Below, piece by piece: positions 1 through 10,869 of a stretch of 64,000 nucleotides of DNA; positions within the stretch are counted from its first letter, which is position 1; each line of letters starts with the position of its first letter. A program made the position numbers and the translations under genes. The DNA comes from Rhizopus arrhizus (lineage: Eukaryota; Mucoromycota; Mucoromycetes; Mucorales; Rhizopodaceae): NCBI GenBank assembly GCA_024220505.1, contig JAKZZE010000001.1:2542001-2606000 (forward strand), written 5' to 3'. A model generated the notes under the pieces. It ran no database searches, was not told the origin of the DNA, and worked only from the letters and a program-made list of their open reading frames with translations.

Positions 1-1704
1 ATGTTCATATTTGTTTCATTGCTAAAGATAGCAGACTTCCAGCCCTCTATTGTATACAATGGCTTGTCGTGATACCACATTCATCGCTTTTTTCCGGCTA
101 ATACAGCTGATGAAATTCTTCGATTCCTTACTTCCAGACTCAAAATCTAGCTTCCTACAGTGCCTTCAGACTGACAATTTGCTAATACTGTATCTTAAGG
201 TCCTCAAGATGTGCTGAGCATCGGAAACTGTGTGTAACGGACCTTGTCCAAGCTTTAGGTCGGTGATTGAGCTAGTAACTTTTCAGACTAAAAGCGGGAG
301 ACCTTCATGATCACAAGACATTAAGTTTCTTTCTTCCCTCTTTCTCCTGTTGATTGTCCATTTAGAGATTCTTGTTATTCTAGAAATATCTGTTGTCGTA
401 CGAACTAAGTGTATTCGAGATCTCAGAGTTTCGTTTTTACAGTTGCTTATTTTCTTAAACATATAAGGCTAGTACTTTGTTATAGTGAATAGGGTAAAAA
501 CAAAAGGGGGGATTCAATGGGAAATACAAAATAGCTACGGTTTTATATATTTTTTAAGAGCTACTAAAATTCACTAATATGCAGTGAAATCTGAAAGCAA
601 ACGGGAGAGATATGGGGAAAATTGAAAGAAGGCTAGACAAGCACCACATTTTTGGCGAAAATTGAAATATGCAAAAAATCACTAAAAATGACCTTATGCC
701 TGGGGGATGTCCGGTACAGTTCCGGTTTACATAACATAATGTATATTTTGGACTGTCTTTCAGATGGTATATGCCACAAAAGTCGCAGACATATGGCGGA
801 GATACAATGTTGATTTTAATTTTTGTGCACCAGTTTTGTCCGCTACTGTATTTGCAAATAATAAAGTAGGAAAATAGAAAGGGAATAGTGCTTGAAAACT
901 AGTGAATGAGTTTCTATGTAACCTTTTATTAGATTTCAAGACGAGAGAGAGAACCCATTTAATCAAACTACGCCTTTATATAGGAAATGAAATTATTCAG
1001 GGACCGAAGTGAGTTCAAGGTCAATTTTAGTATTGAGCTTGAACAATATAAACATTGTATATGAGTTTTAGGGAATATGTAATTGTAATAAACGAAGATA
1101 AAAAGAAGTAAAAAAGTACCAAAGCTATAATTACTTTGAGATATTTTTTATTCTTGATTATATCCAAGTTAAATTTATCCTTTTTTCAATGAAGGATTTA
1201 GGTGGGATATTTATATTCTTTTGAAGAATAATTCATGGGGATGATTAATTTAGTAATTTGGCCGTATATCGTATATAGCACTTCCTGCTATATACGATAA
1301 ACAGCCCACATAATTTATACCGTACTACCTCGGACCTTAAATCATATTGTTATATTCTAAGACGTAGTTTGTATTGAATGGGCTTTCTCTCTCGTCCTTA
1401 CTCAATAAAGAGGTTCAAAAGACTCATCGATTATTTGATTTATTTGTTAATTTTATTAATTGAGAGAAACAACACGCCTATTCCACAACTGCAACTTATT
1501 GACATATCAAAAAATGACAACGCCGTTCTTCCTGTTCTTTATGTAACATCTCCTTCAAAGTGCTGATTTCCTTCGTCAAATCCATATAAATGATGAAAGA
1601 AAAAGCTTCATCATGTCCAATGTCCTCAGCTTCACACATTCGCTTCTGGACATTGGTAATAGGAGACAAGGCAGGTCTAGGATAGACAAAGCTATCAAGA
1701 ACAC
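1..1704. other. AT-rich stretch without a recognisable gene
   Basis: I find no gene here. The short open frames (for example 760-966 minus and 1378-1566 plus) have no recognisable domain, no plausible splice partners and low-complexity composition. The only distinct structure is the perfect hairpin at 1267-1299, listed separately. Confidence 0.6.
1267..1299. repeat. Perfect 14-bp inverted repeat (hairpin)
   Basis: Two 14-base arms, TATCGTATATAGCA (1267-1280) and TGCTATATACGATA (1286-1299), are perfect reverse complements separated by the 5-base loop CTTCC. There is no T run after it that would suggest a pol III terminator. It may be the tip of a small inverted-repeat element or a cruciform. 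Function is unknown. Confidence 0.7.
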
Positions 1705-1941
1705 TGTTTTAATCGTAAGATTAAATAAAAAATTAAACAAAAAAACAATAGCAGCAATATAAAATTAAAATCCTTCTTTATTGCAGATTTCTTTATATTG
1801 CAAAAAGACCACGTTTTATGGATAAAAAGTTGGCATCTATTTATATTCTTTGTGAGCGTAGATATAAAAGATATAGACTCGGTCACGATGTCGTGCTGAA
1901 GAACCAATGATTAAGCTAAAGCTTGTCGATGTTCTAATATA
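1705..1941. repeat. Dispersed repeat R1, copy 1 (about 237 bp)
   Basis: It begins TGTTTTAATCG and ends GATGTTCTAATATA. Near-identical sequence recurs at 29626-29862 (full) and 25562-25700 (truncated). All three copies begin at the same base, which argues for a mobile-element or LTR end rather than random similarity. A 70-codon open frame on the minus strand is shared by the full copies but looks non-coding. The copy here ends exactly at the TA where Tc1-like element A begins. Confidence 0.65.
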
Positions 1942-2724
1942 CAGTAGGTGAAAAAATATGAGCAACCTTTTGGCAAAATCGACTTTTTTCGCTTTATCAA
2001 AAGGTGCATGCCAACTACCGGCTCGGGGCTCCTATAGTATATTTTCGGGGCCATGTGTCTTGAAACAGTAAAGGTCTCATGTAGTAATACTGGAATTTGA
2101 GAGAGAGATGAGAATGCGAATTTAAAAATTTGACTTCCGACCAGCTTAAATTATGTATGGTAATCATACGTTTACATTTAAATCAACAAAGAACATATTG
2201 GAAGACTATATAGCTACTTGTCTAAGACTCTGAGCGTTCCTTATTGTATTCATATAAAAGCAAGTGCAACTTCAAGAGCCCTTGGTTTCTTTTTTTTTTA
2301 CTCAATTTCTCTCACTACTTTTCATCGTCATGCCTAATTCTATACCAATGGAAAAGCAAACCAGAAATAAAAAATATATCACCGAACAGCATGAAGCCAG
2401 ATGTTTAGGAAAGGAGAGTTTTAAGTAAATATAATATAGCAATCAAGGATAAAGAAATACTGTTAGAACTTGGTATCTCTTTATTAAGTTAAGATAACTA
2501 TGATTAGATAAAAATAAATTCTACATGTAAAAAGTGAGAGTATTTATAGACATGATACGGATAAAGAATTAGGACAGATTTATAATCAACTTGACAGAAT
2601 AGATGATTACTATTTCTAATTATTAGTTTAGCCTGTTCCTAGCTTGTATTGTCAATTATGCTATTGGGATGGTTTCAGATATAACTATTTAAGGAGACGG
2701 TACGGATGAATATAAAGGCTTTTA

Positions 2725-4394
2725 CAGTGGCTCACAAAATTGTACAAGTGTTTTGCATTTTTTGCTTCAGTAGGATTTATCGACACTAAAACGATAAATA
2801 AGCTACAGCATGTTATACATCATTCGAAAGTATAGCTTCTTGGCGTTTTGCTAATATTATTTAGTCGGCGATAAAATCAGTTTTGATGGAGTTATGACCG
2901 TTTACAAATGCCGACTACACTTGTACAATTTTGGGACCGTTTCAAATATTTCAATATCAGCTTATAATCTTGCTCATCACAGCGCGTAAGCCACCAGAAA
3001 AGATTTTTTTTTATTCTTCAATGCTCAAAGTATGTTTTTCTTTCCTTTTTTGCCATTTTACTTACATCTACAGGAGCTAACTGCTATATAAAAGTGTACC
3101 AACGTCCAATATGCAACCTATCAGAGAAGATCTCCGTAATCGTATCATCAGCTGCTTAAAAAGCGGATACTCTATATCAAAAACAGTAAAAATAACTGGA
3201 GCAAGCCGTGGAACTGTTCAGAATGTTCGAAAAACAATAAAAAACGAAGTAAAGAGCATTAAAGAAGGTCGCCCCAAGTTACTCAGCAGCAGGGATGATC
3301 AGTATTTAGTCCGATTGGTAACTGTTAAAGGTCAAGAGAATGCAGTAGAAGCCAGAAACACACTTGAGAATGACTTGCAAAAGATTATATCAGCTGAAAC
3401 AGTTCGAAGATCGTTGCGTAGGTCTGGTTTAACCTCTTTTGTGAAGCCTCAAAAACCATTGCTCAGTGAAGTAAACAGACGAAAGCGATTGGACTGGGCT
3501 CTTAATCACGTTGACTGGACCATAGAAGACTGGAAACGCGTGATTTGGTCTGATGAGACTAAAGTTAATCGTTTTGGATCGGATGGTAAGCTTTATGCTT
3601 GGAAACAACCAAATGAGAAGCTTAAAAGAAGCCATGTAAAGCAAACCGTAAAACATGGTGGAGGCTCACTTATGGTTTGGAGCTGTATTAGCTGGTACAG
3701 GGTTGGGTATATTGTCGACGTAGGCAATAATATGGACAAGAGTGTCTATTTATCTGTATTGCAAGATGATTTGGTGAAGTCTATGACCGACTATTGTAAA
3801 GAAAATGGCCTGAGAATGACTGATTTTGAATTTATGCAAGATAACGATCCGAAGCATAAGTCCAAAATCGTATCTAAATGGCTGTATAAACAGGATTTTA
3901 CAACAATGGAGTGGCCTCCACAGTCTGCAGACTTAAATCCAATTGAAAATATGTGGAATACCTTAAAAAAAACGCTTGTTTAAGCGGTACGATTTACCTC
4001 CTATCTCTATGGATGAACTATGGACTCGTACGTTCGAGACTTGGTACGAAATTACCGAAAAAGAATGTCAAATTTATATTGAAACTATGCCTCAACGATG
4101 TATTGACATTATAGAAAATAAGGGTCTTTGGATCAACTATTAGCGCACACTTTTAAATAAAAACCTTATTGGAAAACATCGGTCCCAAAATTGTACAAGT
4201 GTAGTCGGCATTTGTAAACGGTCATAACTCCATCAAAACTGATTTTATCGCCGACTAAATAATATTAGCAAAACGCCAAGAAGCTATATTTTCGAATGAT
4301 GTATAACATGCTGTAGCTTATTTATCGTTTTAGTGTCGATAAATCCTACTGAAGCAAAAAATGCAAAACACTTGTACAATTTTGTGAGCCACTG
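2725..4394 (+). mobile_element. Tc1-like element B (1670 bp, about 215-bp inverted repeats)
   Basis: Both ends carry CAGTGGCTCACAAAATTG inside inverted repeats of roughly 215 bp (2725-2938 and about 4181-4394) that differ at about one base in the part I compared. TA lies on each side (2723-2724 and 4395-4396). The paralogous LTR-4 copy at about 36428 has CTTTTAGTTCCG, the unfilled target. Each inverted repeat also holds a second, inverted copy of its terminal motif at its inner edge (CACTTGTACAATTTTGGG near 2918). The near-identity of the two ends indicates recent insertion. Confidence 0.93.
3111..4143 (+). pseudogene. Tc1-like transposase of element B (one frameshift)
   Basis: DDE transposase of the Tc1 type. 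An N-terminal HTH region (SGYSISKTVKITGASRGTV) is followed by the catalytic residues: first Asp in IWSDETKVNRFGSDG, second Asp in MQDNDPKHKSK, and Glu in NPIENMW. I count 34 residues between the second Asp and the Glu, the DD34E spacing of Tc1. The frame stops at 3983. The expected C-terminus continues in the +1 frame (KRYDLPPISMDELW to 4143). The break is an 8-base A run at 3965-3972, where one extra A shifts the frame after the catalytic Glu. This could be a real mutation or a homopolymer error. With one A fewer the protein would be complete in this family's usual layout. Confidence 0.85.
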
Positions 4395-5904
4395 TAGTTC
4401 CGTGATTGGATATCATTGTTAACAATAATATCTCAGTCAGGATAAATGTTTTCATGACTAATGATGATCCGGTAAGTAATCGTCATTCCTTATTCAACAT
4501 GCTCATATTATCACTAAACTATATTACAACCATGTCATCTTATTTGACTATGTGAAATTAATATGAATAAAGCTTAATATAAAAATCTAATCAAAGTATT
4601 TTATTGATCTGTGTTGAGAATAATGTTATAAATGATACCACGTTATGTCAACATATTATTCAGGATCATATCTGATTCCTTTTACTAAAATAAAGTGACT
4701 ATAATCTTATGTATCCTTAACACCAGAGGATATCACAGATAAATATTACGTTCATTCTTGCACAGTTAAAAGATATATTAGGAAGCTTTTTCCATGAAAT
4801 TCATACCTGTCTGCTGGAAGACATGCTATTGTCTCTTCTGCCATGAAGCATTATATCGAGCTGTGTATTATTACTGGTCATCGAACAATAGCGGAAGAAC
4901 TATTTAGGGAGTTGGGTAAGTTTGGTTACTTGTTGATATACCGTTCAGGAGTGAACGCGCTGAGATCCATATACTTCTACGGAGAGCTAAAAAAAGAAGG
5001 CATTTTTAAAAAAGGATCATTGAAAAAAGCAGATAGCCTGAGCAAAAAGGCATCGCAACTGGCCAAGTTAAGAGTGACGACCAGTAGCATTCTCAGCTTA
5101 AGCAAAGATTAGCATCTAGTGATCAGATGGAGTAAAATAGTATAGAGTAGTATAAAATGACATTTTGCTCCCTCATCACATCGACATTACAGTAAAGCAC
5201 AGCAGCCGTAGGACCAACATATGCGGTCACATAGCTACTCAGGGACCAGTTTAGACATGTCAGCTTTATGATGATAGCATAAACTCAACGTCTTGTCTGC
5301 ATATACTAAGCATTATTTACATGAATACATTAGAGTACCATTATTTGAAGACGTCTGATGTATACCTTCAGAGTGATAGTGGCGTAAAACATAAATTAAA
5401 AATCATAACTGTATAGGTACGCGGTATCAATGTAAGGTATATAAAATATTGGTATGCTCAAAGTCTGCATTTAAATCATATAAAGCATGTTTGGCATCAG
5501 CTCAACTTAATCTGACACCACATGAAGTCGGAGAAAGAGGTGTCAAAAAGCTTTAGCCATTTGTGGATGTAGAGCGAAATAAACTCAATGCAAATGCTTG
5601 CAAGAGGTACATCAATAGTATGCCAGCCAAAGTAGAAGCACTTATTAAAGCAAAGGGAAAATATAGAAAATATTAAATAAACATAGCGAATTTTGAAAAA
5701 TCATCATTGGCTTTTTTATGACTGTCTTTCCCTTTTTAAAAAGCTTGTACTTCAAGTAGAGTCAATCTCTTTAGTGTATTGTATGTATCTTTGTTGTCTT
5801 AATTAGTTTGTGTAATATCAAAGCTCTGGCGAATGTACACACGAAAATAAAAAGATATGAAGACAAATCGAACAGAGGTTGCTCGTATTTTTTCACCTAC
5901 TGTA

Positions 5905-6412
5905 TTTAAGACAATCTTAATTGTTAAAAAGAAATCATTACAAAGTCTACTATTTATATTCTTTTATCAGTTGGTGGGTAAATGAATAGTTATGAGCGTA
6001 GATCTAATAATTGACATGTTTGATTAAAGAATGATCACTGAATCGATTATGAAAATTTTTAATTCGTTGTTTTTATAGATCTTATTGTTCTTTAACTGAT
6101 CTGGGATAATTGTCCCGTCTTCATTGAGAGGAAAGATATATTTATATGAAATGCCTCCAGTCAGATCAAAGTTGACTAGGTACCTGATCCATTGTTATTC
6201 ATTTACAGAAATGATGAATAGTAAAGGTCATGACTTATTTATTGTTCATGTTTACTTTATAGGATGAATCTAATTGTGATAGTTTTATATAAAAAGAATA
6301 AGAATATATTTTACTTAATAAAGATTTAAATTATTATCTTTTATCAATTTTAATATACTTCTTTTAGTTGTGATTATTCAATGTCCGTTATCATCAGACG
6401 CTGTTCTACAAA
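5905..6412 (-). repeat. LTR-2 fragment, minus orientation
   Basis: Reverse complement of the LTR seen in full at 35593-36171. Its outer edge near 6405 reads GACGCTGTTCTACAAAACA, one or two bases different from the canonical CTACAACA end. The other end is cut at the right TA of element A, and the missing roughly 70 bp are not found on the far side of that element. Confidence 0.85.
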
Positions 6413-6839
6413 ACAAACTATGTCTTCTCACAAGCAGATCATTAAAATAGGCATATGTAAGTTTGTATAAGTGAACTATTACACCTTGCAGCTGTTTAAG
6501 CTTGGTATAGTGCTCTGAACATCAAAATTTTTTAAATAGAAGACTTACATCTATTATACCATGAATCCCATAGATGAGGCTTATTTTCAATCGGCCAATG
6601 AAAAATAATGACGTGGAAGTAGAAAAAAGTTTATTAAAGTCGAAGTTTCTTAAATAAGACATCGGAATAAACCAATAAAAAGCGCTTAAAAAAATTAAAT
6701 AAGTTCGTATTAGTATTCTTTTAGTAAGTGACTGTTCATAAGGCGCGTCAAATTTAAACAGAGCCGTTCCTTAGAAGTTTTTATAATGTGTTGAAACAGT
6801 TTCTAAATTATTTAAACTGTTGTATATAAGGAGTGGGTC
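6413..6839. other. Upstream region of the H3K9 methyltransferase gene
   Basis: About 430 AT-rich bases between the LTR-2 fragment and the proposed start codon. A TATA-like TTGTATATAAGG stands about 20 bases before the ATG. I see no other defined site. The LTR edge puts transposon sequence within about 430 bp of the start. Confidence 0.4.
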
Positions 6840-8399
6840 ATGATTGAAATGGATGAAAATGAATATATTGTAAGCTTTGATTAATAGACTAACAAACTTA
6901 GCATATAAGCTTATACACTTAACTAATCAGGTTTCCCGAATTGCTGGCATGAAGATTATTGTAAAATTCCTTCATTAAAAATATCAATTTATGGGCATTT
7001 ACAATTTAAAAAATAGAATAAGACAAGATATTACCTTATCGAATGGGAAGGTTATGACTTAGTTGAAAACACATGGGAAAGAGAAAATAATGTATATTCT
7101 CCTCACAGCATCTCCAAATTTATTGAAGATTATTGTAAGGAATCACATTGTAGAAGAGATTTAGTACCTTATATAAACAGGAAAATCTTATTACAAAACA
7201 CATATGATCCTGATACAAAACAACATTACAAACCCATTAAAAATGTAGAACAAATCACTACTGTTACAACAGATACAAAAGACAAAAAACGTGTAAGAGA
7301 TACGCCTGATTGTGAACTAGAAAATTCTTCACGAGCTGTACAGGATGTAAGCATATAAGGTCTATTATTCTACAAGTATTAAATTGGCACACAATTTGTA
7401 GATACGAAAGAGTTTTCGTCCACTTTTATTAGATGCTCCAAAAGAGTTTCAAGATACCTTCAATTTTGTGATAAACTCAGTTAAGGTAAACTACTAAAAA
7501 AAAAGAGGGAAATAAAAGAGAATAAGACTTTCTTTTTACTCATGTAAATGCAGATCAATTTTCCAGTTGTTAGAGCACAAAATCACCAGCGAATAAACAA
7601 CGTTCCATTATATGTGGTCAAAAACTTAAAAGCCAGAGTTACTATTTATAACGACATTGACTCGGATTTACCAAACGACTTTATATACACTGACCAGTTA
7701 TTATATACTGCACCTGTCCAGCAACCGGATCCAAATTTCTTGTCCGGATGTAACTGCTCTGGGTCGGACGACTGTTCATCCGGTTGTCACGATACTGTTG
7801 TTTACGACAATAAAGGGAGGTTGGCTGTTAAGCAAGGAACAGCAATTTATGAATGTAATAACGCTTGTGAATGCAGTAGAAACTGTAAAAACAGAGTGGT
7901 TCAGCGTGGTCGAAGTATCCCACTTCAAATATTTAAAACATCAAAAAAAGGATGGGGAGTACGAACTACTCAAACGATTCCAAAGGGTACGTTTATAGAG
8001 GAATATATAGGTGAAGTAATAACTACGGAAGAGTGCGATAAACGTGGATCCTTCTATGATGAACATGGCTGCAGTTATTTGTTTGATATGGACTTTGCTC
8101 AAGGTGAATTACCTACGAAGTATGCAATTGATGCTTTTATTATGGGAAATGTTAGTCGGTTCTTCAATCACTCTTGTTCGCCCAATCTAGAGGTTTTTGC
8201 TGTCTACTATGATAGCGCTGATGTTCAAATGCATCGCTTAGCCTTCTTTGCAAGTCGCGACATTAAAAAAAATGAAGAACTTTGCTTTGATTATAATGGT
8301 AGAGAAGATCTGCAACAAATAGAAGATGAAGAAGAAAATCCTGCGCGTTATTCTTGCCATTGTGACTCCAATGAATGTCGAAAATGGATTTACATGTAG
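6840..8399 (+). CDS. Histone H3 lysine-9 methyltransferase, SUV39/Clr4 type
   Basis: The predicted protein has 439 residues in five exons: 6840-6869, 6931-6960, 7017-7346, 7402-7485 and 7554-8399. Every junction is GT-AG and in phase. Exons 1-3 form an N-terminal chromodomain (about residues 8-60) with the motif YLIEWEGYDLVENTWE. Exon 5 carries a Cys-rich pre-SET (GCNCSG...CSRNCKNR, from about residue 223), then SET motifs GWGVR, YIGEV, NVSRFFNHSCSPN and ELCFDYNG, and ends with post-SET CHCDSNECRKW. This order is that of SUV39H1/Clr4, which methylates H3K9 in the nucleus to build heterochromatin. All Zn-binding Cys clusters and the NHSC cofactor motif are present, so it looks active. Exon 2 is a 30-base microexon that is required to complete the chromodomain. 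The gene is surrounded on both sides by transposon relics. Product confidence is high, and the exact start is moderately sure. Confidence 0.93.
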
Positions 8400-10800
8400 A
8401 TGGCCTAAACTCTCTAACACTAAGCATATGATGAAACCATCAACTAATCACCTTAATAAATTATTATTGGACAATGCATAATATAGTACGTATCGTCTAT
8501 TATTACATCAAAAATTATTGAAAGTTATACGTAATTGATCACAACTTTTATTTCCCTTCAATTTGAATGAAATAGAACTTCAATACTAAACAGAAAAATA
8601 GACTATCTGCTTTTCCTATTTTTTGTAAAATGCAGCAATCCATGGCTTTATAAAAACAAAAACAGGGAGGGGGAGAATTATCAAACAACAGATATTATTA
8701 TGAGTATCTAAATAAAGATTCTTTCTTAATTTTCTAATTTAGTGTTTGGGCTCTTATAATTAATGCGTATTGGATCTTCTGATTTATGTGATTAAAACAC
8801 AATGTTAGTATCGTTCCAGAGTATTTCACTAGTGAAAAAATTAAATGATTTTCATAGTACTTAAAATTGTAAATTGCTTAATGAAAATAGTTATGTCTGG
8901 TAAGTAAGTATTCCTTCAATAAAAAAAAATGTTATTTCAACTCTCATTTTAATAGTCTAAATTCAAGTCATTAGCTACGTCACTAGCATTTATTACCAGA
9001 AATCAAGTACTGATGTGATGAAAGAGACGCATTATCACCAAAAGTTTTGATCTTTTGAATGTATATCCAATCTATAATTAAAAGATGATTTTCACTCTAG
9101 CCATACTCTATCTTCTGGATTTGTTATAAAATGGGAAATCATCTGGTTCTAATGTTAAGATTTTGTAGCGAGTACATTACAAACAGTAAATCATCTCAAT
9201 GGCTCTTTTTTGGATTTCTACAATTTGTTTTCATTTATTGCTTGGACTATGCAACAAAAGCCACAATTGTCGTCATCAATAGGACGCCGAACAAGCTTCA
9301 TTTTTCATAATCATTTATGCTCAAATAACTAAATTTTGTAATCTTTGATGTTTATTATTACAAGATTATCATTCAACTATTGGATAACAGTTTATAGATT
9401 CAAATTCGAGTAATTCATCCATTTTATTGCTTTTCATTTCTCATCTGCTCTTAGATTTCCTTCTTTGCTTCGTACTTTATTTGCTTGTATCTACTTTTCT
9501 TCACTCAATCTTTCAAAATGCCTCTGTTGATGTCATTTATGTGACCTTTATTTTATTTTTCCAATTGTATTGAGCTTATTCTGTGCTGACAGTAGAAGAC
9601 CAAAGAACTTAATTAAAGAGAAAGCGTATAGTCGAAGAAAGAAGAATGCAAATCCTCAAAAAAAAAAAAATTATGTAAATCAATTTTTGATATAAAGAGC
9701 TGACAACTAGGAAACTGTTTTAGCAACAATTACACTATTTTTAGGAATAAAAGTAGCACTGATTTGTCGCTTTTATATATTGATTGCATTATAAAATCTG
9801 TAAGAATATGTGATTATTTTTTGGAAATAATGTACAATAATAATTAATATTGGTATATATGTTGGTATTTTCTAACTGTATGGTACAATTACTCAAATTC
9901 ATCTGTACCTTCACTATTACCTCCTTTCCACTTCCATATTGCTTTTAATAACTTTCGTTTCTGCTTTAGGAAATCAAATTGTTTTGTGTTTTGCTTCGTT
10001 ATCAATTATACAATTACCGATCACATATGTGGTGTATCTCTTGCTATACACCATACTTTAATTTCTCATATTTAACTTCATTTCTCCTTTTTCCTTTCCA
10101 AGATCATTTCGTACATTTCTTATTTTCTTTGTTCTCTGCTTCTTCAGTATTTTCTTTCTCAATTTCCGGATTAAATCTCATGTGCATTACAATTGATATG
10201 CGTAAATTAGTTTTTAGCTATGAGATCTTTTCTTATTTCATTCCTTTGTTTTCTGAAGTTTATCTTAAACTAAATTCAGTTTAAATGGAGAAGTTATCTT
10301 TACCATATTAAAGCTTTATAATATAAAGTGATTTGAATTGATGAAACTATTCAAGCAAGATAGTGTTTGCAACGCGTAGCGTTAATCAGACAAAAGCATA
10401 ATTACTAAATAGCATAAAGATCATGAGTAATCTCACAAGTGTTAGAATAATACCATGTTCGCTAAGAGCAAGGGAACCATCAGTAAATAATTATGAAAGA
10501 AACATTATAGTAGTGGAGGAATGTATTAATAAAAGAATACAATGTAAACAACTCAACTATGGTGGAAAATCTCAAACCTTACAAATATAGCTGTTAAGGA
10601 TATATAACATTATGATCAGTATTTTGCCAAATAGTATGTATGAGACAAAAGTTATGGTGTAAAAAGACAGTAGTTGTGAAAGTAAAGATTATATATGGCT
10701 TTATTAGTAAAACAATTGTGGCTATTTATACTTTTTGAATGACTGGATCTTTATCGCTGTTTTAATTGTGTCATATCCCGAATTACTTTTAGCATAATTC
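8400..10800. other. Gene-poor AT-rich region
   Basis: No gene or element that I can support. From about 9400 to 10250 the plus strand is pyrimidine-rich and opens frames (for example 9979-10284) that encode only F/L/S-rich low-complexity peptide. This may be eroded downstream sequence of the minus-strand gypsy relic that starts to be recognisable near 10870, but there is no alignable motif. Confidence 0.5.
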
Positions 10801-10869
10801 ACATTCAATTTATAAAAAATCAGAGTAGCGAATGCCTTACAAAGCTTTATTGCAGTCTTTTCTCTATTA

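Larger units (their letters stand above)
2402..4722 (+). repeat. Solo LTR, family LTR-4, with nested element B
   Basis: It starts TGTTTAGGAAAGG and ends CTTAACA. It is flanked by the 5-bp duplication CCAGA (2397-2401 and 4723-4727), so it is a true LTR-retrotransposon insertion reduced to one LTR. Without the nested Tc1-like element (1670 bp plus one TA) it is about 650 bp. The second copy of this LTR family lies at 35521-36758 and shows the empty site for element B. No internal region belonging to LTR-4 is present in the window. Confidence 0.9.
2330..5676 (+). pseudogene. Tc1-like transposase pseudogene of element A
   Basis: An ATG at 2330 opens a frame that runs to the solo LTR insertion at 2402 and resumes at 4728. 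The later part (about 4840-5676) still reads as a Tc1 transposase through many frame breaks. A helix-turn-helix-like stretch precedes 5112. After that come remnants of the family motifs: a match to the QDNDPKHK region in which the second catalytic Asp is still aligned, a match to NPIEHVW in which the catalytic Glu has become Lys, and the usual tail SMPAKVEALIKAKG ending at 5676. The segment with the first catalytic Asp is badly eroded. The transposase is inactive. Confidence 0.75.
1942..5902 (+). mobile_element. Tc1-like element A (dead, carries nested insertions)
   Basis: The outer ends are inverted repeats: CAGTAGGTGAAAAAATA at 1942 and its near-complement TATTTTTTCACCTACTG ending at 5902, each next to TA (1940-1941 and 5903-5904), as expected for Tc1/mariner insertion. 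Inside are the start of a transposase frame (2330) and its decayed remainder (4728-5676). These are split by the solo LTR at 2402-4722, which contains element B. The left flank is repeat R1 and the right flank is LTR-2, so the flanks do not derive from one parental sequence and a rearrangement has happened. Confidence 0.8.

Noticed and set aside
1695..1907. 70-residue minus-strand frame in repeat R1
   Set aside because: It is present in two copies only because the repeat is duplicated. It ends in a long hydrophobic low-complexity tail and runs through AT-rich repeat ends.
7017..7346. A gypsy chromodomain tail (YLIEWEGYDLVENTWE)
   Set aside because: It first looked like the C-terminus of another chromovirus. 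In-phase introns join it upstream to MIEMDENEYI and downstream to the SET domain, which is the SUV39/Clr4 order.
9979..10284. 101-codon open frame on the plus strand
   Set aside because: F/S/L-rich composition from pyrimidine-rich DNA, no domain, no splice partners.
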